Part shown: in pieces, positions 10,293 to 37,909 of the stretch
How positions within the stretch are numbered: the stretch's first letter is position 1
Layout: each line of letters begins with the position of its first letter
DNA from: Apteryx mantelli
Taxonomy: Eukaryota; Chordata; Aves; Apterygiformes; Apterygidae
DNA length: 64,000 bases
Reading direction: 5' to 3'
Assembly (NCBI RefSeq): GCF_036417845.1
Contig: NC_090014.1
Span: 686,253 to 750,252, forward strand
The notes under the pieces: generated by a model
Database searches by the model: none
Told to the model about the DNA's origin: nothing
What the model saw: the letters and a program-made list of their open reading frames with translations, nothing else
Made by a program: the position numbers and the translations under genes

Positions 10293-12813
10293 TCAGGAGC
10301 AGACGGCGGCAGCGGCGGCTGGCGGGGCGCAGCTGGGGGGGGCCCCGAAGAAGCTGGGGTGGGTGAGGGGCCGCAGCAGCAGCAGGAAGAGCCCCACGCC
10401 CAGGGCGTAGCAGGGCAGCAGCGCACGGCGCCGCGGGTGCTCCAGCGCCGCCCACACCGCCGGGAACCCCACGTAGTTGCAGAAGGAGTGACAGAGCACC
10501 GGGCCGATGAGGTGCCCTGTGGGGACACGCGGCGTCAGGGCGGCCGCCGCGGCCGCCCCTCCGGCTGGCCGTCTGTCCGGGCGGCCGTGTGTCCGTCTGT
10601 CCGGGCGGCCGTGTGTCCGTCTGTCTGCCCGCGCGCCCGCCTGCCCCGGCCTCACCTGTCCGGAGGAAGATGAAGGCCGTGTAGGCGCCGAAGACGGCCG
10701 TGTAGGAGAACTGGAAGGCTGCGGGAGAGTGGCGGAGGGCAGTGAGCGGCCCCCGTGTCCCCCCCCACCGTGTCCCCCCCATCCCGTCCCATCCCGTCCC
10801 ATCCCACTCCCGCCGCCCCCTTCAGTACCTGCCGACATGAAGATGCTGGCGACGGAGCCCTGGCGGAAGCGGAGCTGCTCAATGACATGGTGGAAGTGGG
10901 CTGTGGGGCCGGAGCGGAGGGAGAAGGGGTGAGAGGGCGGTGGGGGGTACCGGGGGGGGACACCGGGGGGGGGGACATGCGCGCGCTCACCCACGCCAAA
11001 GAAGAGGGGGCAGGCGAAGACGGCGGGGCCGGGGCCGGTGCAGGGCACCAGCATGGGCAGCATGCAGGCGCGGAAGACCAGCTCCTCCGTCAGCGGAGCC
11101 ACCACCTGGTTGCGCAGCCACCGCACGTCGCTGAGGCACAGCGCCCAGAAGCGGGGGTCTGCGGGGACACCGGGCTGGCACGGGCGGCCCCCCCGACCCC
11201 CCCTGCCAGCGCGTCCCCGTCGCCCACCCCCCCCCCCTTACCGAAAAGCACCTTGAGGCCGTCGAGCCAGTCCCAGGGACAGTCCATGGAGAGCTGGATG
11301 AGGGGCCCCAAAAAGAGGACCTGGGGGGGGGCGGGGGGGGGATTTAGGGGGGGGAGGGCACGGCGGCCGCGGCCCCGGCCCCGGCCCCCCCCCGCCGCCC
11401 CGCACCTACCATGGTGAGCAGCAGCGGCAGCAGCGTGGCCGGCACCAGCCCCTCCAGGCGGAGGCCCAGCAGCGCCAGCAGCGGGGTGTCTGGCTGAGCG
11501 GCAGCGGGGGGGGGGACACGGGTCAGCGCCGCCCGGACGCCTGGGCCCCCCCCGGTACCCCCCCGCCCCCCCCGGCCTCACCTTAATGCCCGTCAGCTCC
11601 TTCCAGAGCCAGACGAAGGCCGGGGAGAGCCCCGAGACCACCAGGACGCTGGTGAAGCGGCGCTTGATGACCGACGGGTGGTCGCTGCGGCCGCGGGGGG
11701 GGGGGGGGTCAGCGGGGACACGGAGGGGCCCTGGGGGGGCCCCCCACCCCCTGCTGCCGGGACCAGGCCCCCATAGACCCCCCCCGAGCCCCCCCAGGAC
11801 CATCCCCTGGGAACCCGTAGAGCCCCCCAGTACCCCACAGACCTCCCTGGTACCCCCAGACCCCCCCCAGTACCCCATAGACCTCCCTGGTACTCCCAGA
11901 CCCCCCCCCCAGACCCTCCTGAACCCTCCTGTATCCTATAGACCTCCCAGGTCCCCCCCCCAGGACCCCATAGAGCCCCCTGGTCCCCCATAAAGCCCCC
12001 CTGTCTGCCAAAGACCTCCCTCGTCCTCCAGAGACCCCCCCCAGTGCCCCGTGGACCCCTCCTGTGCCCCCCAGACCCCCCCCCAGTGCCCCATAGCCCC
12101 CCTGTATCCCATAGACGCCCCGGGTCCCCCCCAGACCCCTCCCCAGGACCCCTCCCCAGGACCCCTCAGCCCCCCCCCAGGACCCTACGTCCCCCCCAGC
12201 ACCCCCCAGAGCCCCTCGGCCCCCCAGAGCCGCCCCCGGACTCTACACCCCCCCCAGCACCCCCCAGACCCCCCGCGGTACCCAATAGCCTCCCCCCGGG
12301 CCCCCCCGGTGCCCTGTCCCAGCGCCCCGTCCTGCGGCAGGGGTCCCTCCTCCGGTTCCCCTGTTCCCCCTTTGCCGGTCCCGGTCCCCCCCGATCCCGG
12401 TGCCCGGTGCGGCGGCAGGGGTCCCTCCTCCGGTTTCCCTGTTCCCCCTTTGCTGGTCCCGGTACCCCCCCCGGTCCCGCTGTCCCCCGGTGCCCCGTCC
12501 CGCGGCAGGGGTCCCCCCCGGTCCCGGTCCCCCCCGTCCCGGTCCCGTTGCCCCGTCCCGCGGCAGGGGTCCCCCCGGTTCTGGTCCCGGTCCCCTCGGT
12601 TCCCGGTGCCCCCGGTGGCCCGTACCGCGGCAGGGGGCTGCCCCACACGTAGAGGCTTCCCACGTAGGAGCAGGCCAGGCTGAGGCAGGCGAGCAGCGCG
12701 GCCCAGCACGGCCCGGCCGCCGCCGCCGCTCCCGGGGCTGGGCCGGGACCGGGACCCGCCGCCGGCGCCGCCGCGGCCCAGGACGAGCCGCCCGCGGCCT
12801 CCGACACCGCCAT
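10293..12813 (-). CDS. RCE1: CAAX prenyl protease 2, 8 exons, 326 aa
   Basis: ER-membrane protease that removes the last three residues of prenylated CAAX proteins such as Ras. Exons from the 5' end: 12626-12813, 11582-11684, 11410-11493, 11242-11320, 10991-11158, 10829-10900, 10656-10718, 10293-10516. They sum to 327 codons including the stop (human 329 aa). The ABI/CAAX-protease motifs are intact: [12 protein letters not shown] (the Glu-Glu pair near residues 176-177), FFGVAHFHH with the catalytic His, and LCHSFCNY with the second His and Asn. Several hydrophobic segments fit a multispanning membrane protein. The Ala/Gly/Pro-rich N-terminus before [15 protein letters not shown] differs from mammals. 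The first in-frame ATG (12813) opens exon 1. For exon 3 the acceptor before CCAGAC was chosen because it keeps frame. Confidence 0.96.
11700..12620. repeat. C-rich minisatellites filling RCE1 intron 1
   Basis: From 11755 to about 12290 short CCCCCAGACCCC/GTACCCCATAGACC units recur. From about 12330 to 12620 a longer unit with GCGGCAGGGGTCC repeats four times (near 12334, 12411, 12501 and 12559). The intron is G-rich on the transcribed-sense (minus) strand, so quadruplexes are possible. There is no coding content. Confidence 0.85.
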
Positions 12814-13932
12814 GGCGCGGCGCGGCGCGGCGCGGCGGGCGGGGCCACCGGGCGGCGCGGGGCGGGGCCATTCGGGGCGGGGCCACCGGGCGGGGCCCGC
12901 GGTGGGCGGAGTCTAATGGGGGCGGGGCCGAGGGGAGGGGCGGGGCCGGGCGAGCAGCGGTGCCGGCGCCAGCACCGGGACCGGCAGCGGCACAGGCGCC
13001 GGGACCGGGGACCGGGCAGGGGCCGGGGCAGCCGGGACCGGGACCGGGCAGCGGGGAGAGGCACCGGCCCCAGGGCCGCGGTGCTGGGACCGGCACCGGG
13101 CTGCGTCCCCGGGCCCAGCACCGGGGCCCAGGACAGCGGCACCGGCACGGGGGACAGGGCTGGGGGCCGGACCCGGCACCGGCACCGGCACTGGGCTGCA
13201 CCGGGGGGTGCCAGGGACGGGGGCTGGGGGAGCACCAGGGACGGGGGGACTGGGACCGACTGAGGGAACTGGGGGGAACTGGGATCAACTGGGGGAGCCA
13301 GGCTGGGCTGGGGCAGGGCAACTGGGACTAACTGGAGGAACTGGGACCAACTGGGGGAGCCAGGCTGGGCTGGGGCAGGGCAACTGAGACTAACTGGGGA
13401 GCCAGGCTGGCTAGGGCAGGGCAACTGGGACTAACTGGGGAAACTGGGACTAACTGGGGGTCAGGCTGGGCTGAGGCAGGGCAACTGGGACTACCTGGAG
13501 GAACTGGGACCAACTGGGGGAACCAGGCTGGGCTGGGGCAGGGCAACTGAGACTAACTGGGGAGCCAGGCTGGCTAGGGCAGGGCAACTGGGACTAACTG
13601 GAGGAACTGGGGGGAACTGGGACCAGCTGGAGGAGCCAGGCTGGGCTGGGGCAGGACAACTGGGACCAACTGGCGGAGCCAAGCTGGCCGGGACAGGGGA
13701 ACTGGGGGGGAACTGGGACTAACAGGGAGCCAGGCCGGGCTGGGGCATGGCAACTGGGACTAACTGGGGGAGCCAGGCTGGCCGGGGCAGGGGAGTTGGG
13801 GGGGAACTGGGACTAACTGGGGGAGCCAGGCCGGCTGGGGGAACTGGGAGCAACTGGAGGAGCCAGGCCAGGCTGGGGCAGGGCAACTGGGGGGGGAACT
13901 GGGAGTAACTGGGGGCTCCGCTGCCCCCGGCC
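12814..13932. repeat. RCE1 5' flank (CpG-rich) and an AACTGGGACTAACTGG minisatellite
   Basis: 12814-12960 is the CpG promoter region of RCE1. 12960-13240 is a CACCGGGACCGG-rich repeat. From about 13250 to 13915 a minisatellite of mixed 45-60 base units repeats, each with AACTGGGACTAACTGG, GAGCCAGGCTGG and CTGGGGCAGGGCAACTGG parts. No gene is seen. The array runs up to the TOPOVIBL stop codon, so part of it may be TOPOVIBL 3' UTR; no AATAAA on the minus strand was found here. Confidence 0.8.
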
Positions 13933-16900
13933 TCAGGCCGCCCACTCGGCCAGGTTGGCCACCTCCCGCAGCCACGCGGCCCCCTCGGCCGCCGGCCCGG
14001 GAGTGGGGGCGTCTGGGCGCTGCGGGGGCCCAGGCGTCCGGGGGGCCCGGGCGTCTGGGGGGGCGGCGGCTGCGCGGAGAGGCCCCCTGGGCCTGTCCTG
14101 CTCCGCGGCCTCGCCGCTGCCCTCGCCCTGCGTGCCGGCAGCGTCCGGTGGGGGCCCTGCGGGGGGGGGAGGACAAAACAGGGCTGGAAACAGGAACGGG
14201 GCCGTGGCGGGGGGGGGACGGGGACGGGGACACCCCAGCTCCACTCACCCGGCTCCGGGGCCCTGTGGCTTGTTGCAACGTCGGGCTGCTCCGCCTCGGC
14301 CTCCCGGGGCTGCCGGAAAAGCCCCGGGATCAGCGGGTTCCCCGGAGGAGGGAGGGAGGGACCCCGCGTGCCGGGCGGGATCCCGGGATGGGACGGGGGA
14401 CGGGGGGGGGCCGTACCCACCCTGGGGGCGTCGCAGGAGCCGGCGGGCAGCCAGCGCCGGCGGGTGACGTCGGCCAGACTCTGCCGGGCGGCGGCGGCCA
14501 GCGCCGGGGTGTCCGCGGCCTGCGGGGACACGGGAGCAGCGAGCGTGATGCCGGGGGGGGGGGGAAATGCGCTGCCGGCCCCCCCCCTCCCCAGCGCCCC
14601 TCACCTGCAGCACGCGCAGGCAGCTGCGGCGGAAGCGGGCGCTGGTGCTGCCGGCCACGACGCTGCTGACGGCCCGCAGCGCCACAGGCAGGCAGCGGGC
14701 CAGGCGCGCCTGCGCCTGCGGGACGGGACGCGTTGGGGACGCGTTGTCGGGGACGTGCCGGGGGGGGACGGACGGGGCGCGCGGCTGCCCCCACCTGCGC
14801 CCGCCGGCCCAGCTCCTCCAGCGCGGGGTGCAGCAGCGCCCGCACGCCCCGCTGCAGCGCCGCCGGCTCCGCAGCAGCGTCGGCTCCAGGTGCGACGCCA
14901 GCAGCCGCCTGGCCCCTGCAGCGGCACCGCCGGCGGCGGCGGGGGGGTCACGGCGGCGGCGGTGACAAGGGGGGGGCGTGGGGATGGGGCAGGGGGGAGG
15001 CTGCCGGGGCCCACGCACAGGCGTCGTAAACCTGGAAGGGATCCGCGCGGCGGACGAAGAGGAAGAGCAGCAGCGTCTGGCGGCGGTCGGCGCCTGCCGG
15101 GCCGGGCTGCAGCGCGAAGGCGGCGTCGGGCGTCACCCACGTCTGCGGGGAAGCGGCGGTGGCGCTGAGCAGGCTGGGGGGGTCCCGCTGCGAGACCCCC
15201 GCAGCCCCCAATGGCCCCCGCACCTTCCTCGCCCACCGGCACCGCCGCCGGTGCTGCTGAGCAGCCGAACCTGCCCCAGTCCGCCAGCCACGATGGGTCC
15301 CGGAAGAGCCGGGACTGGCTCGGTGCCGCCGGCAGCCCGGCCGGGTCGTAGCAGAACAAGTGCCGCTGGTTAAGGCAACAAACGAACGGCACCTCCCGGC
15401 CCCCGTCCTGGCTCCGGTTCTTCTCCGCAGTCTCCCGGCTGTGCCCGGGACCCACTGCCGGAGGATATGGCGACGGAGGCGAGGCGGGACGGCAGGTTGG
15501 GGTACTGCTTGAGGCAGGGGCACAGCGCCGCCGCCGGCACCACGCTCAGCTCCCCGCTGATGCCGGCGGCGGCGGCAGCTGGCGGGATCCGGAGGCCAAT
15601 GGGGGCTCCCGCCGCCGGGTGGATTTTGCTGCAGAGCGGCACGTCCCCGGCGTCGCCGGCCTGCGGAGGGGAAGAGGTGCCGGACGCGGCCGGAGCCAGG
15701 GGAAAACCTCCCCGGAGGCGGCGGCGGCGGGAGCTTCATACGCCCAGTGATTTCCCCGCGAGCGCGGGGCGCTTTGGGGATGGGGGAACGTCCCCAGCAC
15801 GGCCCACGGAGGGCGGCGGACGCGCTGCGGCGCTCGGGGCACCTCCGGCCCTCGTCCGCCACCCCGTTTTCCTCCCGCCGGCCTCTCCCCACGCAGGGCA
15901 GGGGGGTTTTGGCCACGGCGGCTCGGCACTTACCGTGCGAAGTGCCGGCTCTGGGCCAGCAGCCGCGCTGCCCCCAGCTCGCAGACGCTCTCCCGCCTCG
16001 CCGGGCTGCGGGCAGGGGGCAGCGGGGGTCGAGGGGGGGCGAGGCGGTCCCGGCGGGGCGCAGAGCGAAACAGGGCCGTTATAAATATCGCCGCGGCGGG
16101 GAGACGCCGGGGGAGAGGAGCCCGCGTCCCCCCCCGCCTCTGGTCCCGTAACGGGAGCAGGGCGCGGGGAAGCGGCGGGGAGGGAAGCGGCGGCGCGGGG
16201 AGCACGGAGTGGGGCCCCAGCTTGGTTTGGGGCTGTGACACCGCTCACCCGTAGGCGTGCGAGGACGCGGCGCCGTCCACGCAGAAGCAGTAGTGGAAGG
16301 CAAGCTGCGACACGAGGGCAGGGCGCATGGGTTGGGGGGCAGCACGGCCCTGGCGCCGGCTCCATCGCGGTGTCCCGCTCCGGCAGGTCCCGCTCCGAGG
16401 GGCCGCACACACGTGGGACCGGCCCAGCCCAGCCTCACCTCCGGGTGCACCACGCTGGTGCCGTGGATGAACCGCCGCAGGGCGACGCAGCCGGCTCTCA
16501 GCGTCCCGGGCCGCGGGCTGAGCTGGGCAGAGGGAGAGCGGCAGCGTTAACGGGGCAAAACCCCCCCCCAATCCCCTGGGAAAAGGTGACCCCCCCCCCA
16601 GGGCGGGGAGACACCCCTCGGGCAAGGAGTCCCGCTCCTTTGCGCCCGTTTTGGGGACTGCCGGGCGCCCGAGGCCGCAGGACAGGCACGATCCCCCCCC
16701 ATCCCGCGGTGGGGCCCTGGTGACCTGCTTAGCCGCAACCCCCCCCCTCATTCCCCCCCCCCGGCACCCGGCAGCAGAAATGAGGCCGCTATATTTAAAC
16801 GCCCGCCCTAGTTTCCACCCGTGGGGGTCCCTGGGGCCCCCCCGCGCTCCGTGTCAGCCCGTCCCCGGCTTCCCCTTGCTTCAAGGTCGAGAGCGAGCGG

Positions 16901-18087
16901 CGCCTTCGTTAGGGTGATGCGGGGGGGGGTGACGGGGGGGGGGTGCGGGGTCCCGGCGCGGCGCCAACCTCGAAGGCCAGCCGCAGCGGGGCGCGATCCA
17001 GGATCCGCTGGCAGCACGGGGCCGCGGCTCGCGGGCGGGCGCTCCGGGCACCAAACCGGGCCAGGACCTCGTCCGTGCCTGCAGGAGGGAGAGATGGGGC
17101 AGGGGGGGGGAGTGAGGACGGCCCTGTCCCTGTCCCTGTCCCCCCCCTCTCCGGCTGCACCGGGTCACCGGGAAGTTTTACCTCTCCAAATGCCCTCAGA
17201 GCGGAGCTCGGAGCAGATCTCTCCCGCCACGGCGACTGCGGGAGGGGGCGAACGTCAGGGTCATGCGGGGCAATGTCTATCCCGCACCCCCCCCCCAAAC
17301 CCCAGCCCGGTCCTGGCCCCCCCCCCGCCACGCACCAGTGGCCGTGCAGCGGGCCGTGCCGGCGTCCCCCGCGTCCCCCTCTGCCGCCAGGGCCACCAGC
17401 AGGGTCCTGCGCCCTGGCTTGCCGCCGGCCGGGGGCTGCAGCCGCAGCAGGAGCCGCTCCAGCACCTGGGGGCACACGGCAGCGGTGGGGGGGGGGCCGC
17501 CCCCCCCCAGCCCTTACCTGCCCCCCAGCACAGGGGACAGGGGCTCCCTGAGCACCCCAGGGACCCCTGAGATCCCAGGGACCCCCTAAAGCACCTAGGC
17601 CCCCCCTAAAGGCCCCAGGGACCACCCCCAACTGCTCTCGTTCCCCCTAGGGACCCTCCTGAAACCCTCGGGGTCCCCCTAAAACCTCCAAGGTCCCCCT
17701 GAGCCCCCAGGGCCCCCCCCATCTGCCCTCATGCCCCCCAGGGTCTCCTTGAACCCCCCCATGAGACTCCCTGAGCCCCCAGGGGCCCCCAGAACCCCCC
17801 AAGGACCCCTAAAGCCCCAAGGACCCTCTGAACCCCCCAGGGATCCCCTAAAGCACCTCCAGGGACTCCCTGAACCCCCCAGGGACACCCAGAACCCCCC
17901 AGAGACCCCCCATCTGCCCTCACCCCCCCCAGGGACCCCCCTTGAGCCCCCCAGGGCTGCCCCCTCCTCCCCAGGGACGCGTGGGGCCCCCAGGGACACC
18001 CCCAATCACCCTTCTCCCCCCCCCGGGGACCCCCTGGACCCCCCCGAGGACCCCCCCCCGCACCGCCCGCGCCGCCTCGTCCGCCAT
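13933..18087 (-). CDS. TOPOVIBL: Type 2 DNA topoisomerase VI subunit B-like, 15 exons, 532 aa
   Basis: Orthologue of C11orf80/TOPOVIBL, the partner of SPO11 in making meiotic double-strand breaks. Exons from the 5' end: 18064-18087, 17336-17465, 17182-17235, 16969-17078, 16439-16522, 16249-16304, 15934-16005, 15506-15628, 15237-15438, 15015-15142, 14795-14915, 14605-14715, 14421-14519, 14249-14309, 13933-14156. Their phases chain without a break to 533 codons, near the mammalian length. The identity rests on position between RCE1 and SPTBN2, strand, length, and the C-terminus WLREVANLAEW, which matches the mammalian REC114-binding tail (WLQEVSNLSEW as I recall it). The protein starts MADEAARAVLERLLLRLQP. 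Parts such as RQTLLLFLFVRRADPFQVYD look well conserved. Weakest calls: the three exons around 15015-15628, where I chose donors by frame. One intron is only 67 bases. Confidence 0.85.
17515..18060. repeat. CCCCCAGGGACCCC low-complexity block in TOPOVIBL intron 1
   Basis: Irregular repeats of CCCCCCAGGGACCCCC and CCTGAACCCCCCAGG fill the first intron. No open coding signal is present apart from chance frames created by the repeat. Confidence 0.8.
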
Positions 18088-18712
18088 GATCCGCCCCCCC
18101 TTCCGCGAGCGCCCCCTGCCGGCGGGGGCGGGGCCGACACGGACCCCCCCCCCGAGACCCGCCCCCGGTCCCGCCCCCGGGACACACCGGGCCCCCGATA
18201 GGCCGCGCCGGGCCCCGTCGCCCGGGCAACAGCGGCGGCCGCGCGCCCCGGCCCCATCCCCGGCAAGGGGGCGGTCGCCATGGCAACAGATGGAGGGAGG
18301 GGGCAGAGCCCCCCCCGCGCGCGGGGCAGTCGCCATGGCAACAGCTTCGGAGCGGGGCAGAACGCCCCCCGCGCGCGAGGCCGTCGCCATGGCAACCGCC
18401 CCTCCCCCCCCGGCAGCTGCTCTGGAAGGCGGTAACGGCCAGCGGTCGCCATGGCGACGGGTCCCGTCAGGGCGCAGAGCCGCTGCCCCGGGGTGGGGGG
18501 GGGCAGGGTCCCCCCGGACGCCTGGGACCCCGGGGCGGGGGGAGGGGCGCGCAGCGGCACCGGGCGCCGCCGGCCGGTTCCCCGGGGCCGGGCCCGGCGC
18601 TGAGGGGCGGCGGCGGCGGCCAATGGCGGCGCGGGGCCGGCGGGGGCGGGGCCTGCCGCGGCGCTTCCCGCTGCCGCCGCCTCCCCCGCCGGTCCCGTTC
18701 TGCCGCCGCCGC

Positions 18713-18743
<31 letters not shown>

Positions 18744-18793
18744 GCCGCCGCGCGGGGCACGAGCCGCCGCCGCAGCCTTCGGCCGGCGCCCAG
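18088..18793. promoter_or_regulatory. Bidirectional TOPOVIBL/SPTBN2 promoter with five tandem RFX X-boxes
   Basis: A CpG island lies between the TOPOVIBL start codon and the first SPTBN2 donor. It holds five X-box-like palindromes of the form GTCGCCATGGCAAC at 18217-18230 (CCCGGG centre), 18274-18287, 18329-18342, 18383-18396 and 18445-18458 (last copy GCGAC). They are 54-62 bases apart and sit in a repeated unit. RFX factors bind this consensus. The right part becomes a CCG-repeat 5' leader ending at a GTAGGA donor at 18794. Confidence 0.8.
18600..18793 (+). other. SPTBN2: Probable non-coding first exon of SPTBN2
   Basis: A very GC-rich leader, including a GCC-triplet run near 18702-18750, ends in GCGCCCAG followed by GTAGGA. 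The next acceptor that fits is the GCGCAG just before 20884, 30 bases upstream of the SPTBN2 ATG. The left edge is not determinable. Confidence 0.5.
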
Positions 18794-18947
18794 GTAGGAC
18801 GGCGCGGGCGGGCGGCACCGGCACCGGCGGGACCCGGCCCGCCGCAGCGCCGACGGGCAGCGCATCGCGCCCCCCGACCGGCCCCGTTACAGCCCCACAG
18901 CGGAGCCCTGAACCGGCCCCGCTGCTCCCCCCGCTCTGCACCATCAC

Positions 18948-19320
18948 CGGCCCCGCCGGAGCCCCACAACCGGCCCCGCTGCATCCCCGGTTCTGCCCCA
19001 CAACCGGCCCCGCCGGAGCCCCACAACCGGCCCCGCTGCATCCCCGGTTCTGCCCCACAACCGGCCCCGCCGGAGCCCCACAACCGGCCCCGCTGCATCC
19101 CCGGCTCTGCCCCATCACCGGCCCCGCTGGAGCCCCACAACCGGCCCCGCTGCATCCCCAGCGCTGCCCCATCACCGGCCCCGCCGGAGCCCCACAACCG
19201 GCCCCGCTGCATCCCCGGCTCTGCCCCACAACCGGCCCCGCCGGAGCCCCACAACCGGCCCCGCTGCATCCCCAGCGCTGCCCCATCACCGGCCCCGCCG
19301 GAGCCCCACAACCGCCCCCC
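18948..19320. repeat. 57-base minisatellite, about 7 units, SPTBN2 intron 1
   Basis: A unit beginning CCGGCCCCGCCGGAGCCCC repeats at 18948, 19004, 19061, 19118, 19175, 19232 and 19289 with few differences. Because 57 is a multiple of three it keeps long frames open on both strands; these are not genes. A related, looser array with CTGCGCCCTGCAGCGTCC continues to about 19740. Confidence 0.9.
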
Positions 19321-19914
19321 AGCACTGCAGCACATCCAGCCCCGCTGCACCCGGCAGCATCCCCGGCTCTGCCCCACAACCGGCCCCGCTGCTGCCCCGG
19401 CACTGCGGCACCACCAGCCCTGCTGCGTCCTGCAGCGTCCTCCCGCCCGGCCCCACTGCGCCCCACGGCGCTGCACCCTGCCCGGCCCCACTGCGCCCTG
19501 CAGCGTCCCCCTGCCCAGCCCCACAGCATCCCCCTGCCCGGCCCCACTGCGCCCTGCAGCGTCCCCCTGCCCAGCCCCACAGCATCCCCCTGCCTGGCCC
19601 CACTGCACCCTGCAGCGTCCCCTTGCCTGGTCCCGCTGCGCCCCACGGCGCTGCACCCTGCCCAGCCCCACTGCGCCCTGCAGCATCCTCCCGACTGGCC
19701 CCGCTGCGTCCCCCCAACCGGCCCCGCTGCGCCCCACAGCTCTGCGCAGAGGCCTGAGGCGCCCCAGGACCTGTCCCCCCCCCCTCGGCGGCGTCCCCGT
19801 CCCCACAGTGCCGGTGTCCGGGGGGTGGCGGGGGCACCGTGGGGACGGGGACACGGCTGCGGCCGGAGCTTTGTGTGGCTGCCAGGACCCGTCTCCCTGC
19901 ATTCCCCCCCCCGT

Positions 19915-20330
19915 GAACACGTGTGTTTGTGTGTCCTCCTGTGTGCACACGTGTGTGCCTGCATCCCCCCGCGTCGCCCCCCTCCCCGCGCGAACGCGGC
20001 TCCCGACTCCCTGCTCTGTGCGTGTGCACATGCGTGGCCTCTGCATGCACACGCGTGGCCGGCCCCCCTCTCCATGCACGCGTGGATCCGTGTCCCCCGT
20101 GTGCACACGTGTGCCCAGACCCCCTCCATGCATGCGTGTATCTATGTTCCCCCACATAAACACATGTGCCCAGACCCATTACACGCACGGATCCGTGTCC
20201 TGCGTGTGCACACGCCTGCCCAGAGCCCGCACGCACACACACGCGTGTCTGTGTCCCCCCGCATGCACACGCATGCGTGTCTCTGCGCCCCCGCATGCCC
20301 GTCCCGGCGCCGCACACGCGTGCCCAGACC
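19915..20330. repeat. GTGTGCACACGTGT-rich purine-pyrimidine tract, SPTBN2 intron 1
   Basis: Repeated GTGCACACGTGTGCC-like pieces alternate purine and pyrimidine over long stretches. No coding content. Immediately after it come short intronic repeats of the GGACGCCTGGG core (20500-20680, 20812). Confidence 0.75.
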
Positions 20331-20913
20331 CCCCCCGGCGCGGGGGGCCGAGGGATCGGGGCCTGCGGCAGCTAATTGCCTTGGGGGGGGGGGGACGACG
20401 GGGGGGGGCCCCCCCGGCTGCTTATCCGCGGCCTTAAGAGCATAAGCTGCTGCCGCCGCTGCCGCGCGGGCCGGGCTCAGCGGTGAGCTGGGGGGGGGGC
20501 CGGGGCCCGAACGCCGGGGCCCCTGGGCTGGGGGGGGGCGCCAGGGTCCCCCGGGGGGGGGTTCCCCGGATGCCTGGGTCCCCTGGGGGGGGCATTCCCT
20601 GGATGCCTGGGTCCCCCGGGGGGGGGGTCCCGGACGCCTGGGCCCCCTGAGGCAGTACCCGGACGCCTGGGCGCCTGGCAGCGTGCGGCAGAGGGGGGGT
20701 TGCAGCCTCCTTCCCCCCCCCCCCCAATGCGCCATCCCCGGGCGGGCGCCGGCGCGGGGCTGCACCTGCGGGGAGGGGAAGGGAGGGGAGGGCAGGGAGG
20801 GGGACCGGGCCCGGACGCCTGGGCCCCCCGGCCGCCGCACCAGGCCCTCGGTGACGCCGGGGGGGGCCCGGGGGGGGGCGCAGGTGGCGGCGCCGCGGGA
20901 GGCCGGCGGGACC

Positions 20914-37733
<16,820 letters not shown>

Positions 37734-37884
37734 GCGGCGCCGGGGGGGGGACGCGCGGGACGGAGGGACGCGGCGGGACGGGGCCGCAGGGGGCTCCGTA
37801 GCCGGCCCCGGCGTCCGGCCGTCCTGCCCCGCGTCCCGGTGACGTCCCTGCGCTTGCCCGCGCGCCAGCTCCCGCCGGCACCCC

Positions 37885-37890
37885 AATAAA
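37885..37890 (+). terminator. SPTBN2: Polyadenylation signal AATAAA of SPTBN2
   Basis: AATAAA lies about 150 bases after the SPTBN2 stop codon and is followed by a GTGT-containing downstream stretch. Confidence 0.85.
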
Positions 37891-37909
37891 GAGCCCGTGT
37901 AGAGACGCC

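Noticed and set aside
13250-13915. Regular direct repeats resembling a CRISPR array
   Set aside because: Units vary in length and no unique spacers lie between identical repeats. This is a vertebrate minisatellite.
17920-20440. Very long open frames on both strands (700-800 codons)
   Set aside because: They run through TOPOVIBL intron 1, the shared promoter and the 57-base minisatellite. The peptide is repeat-derived and has no splice or family support.
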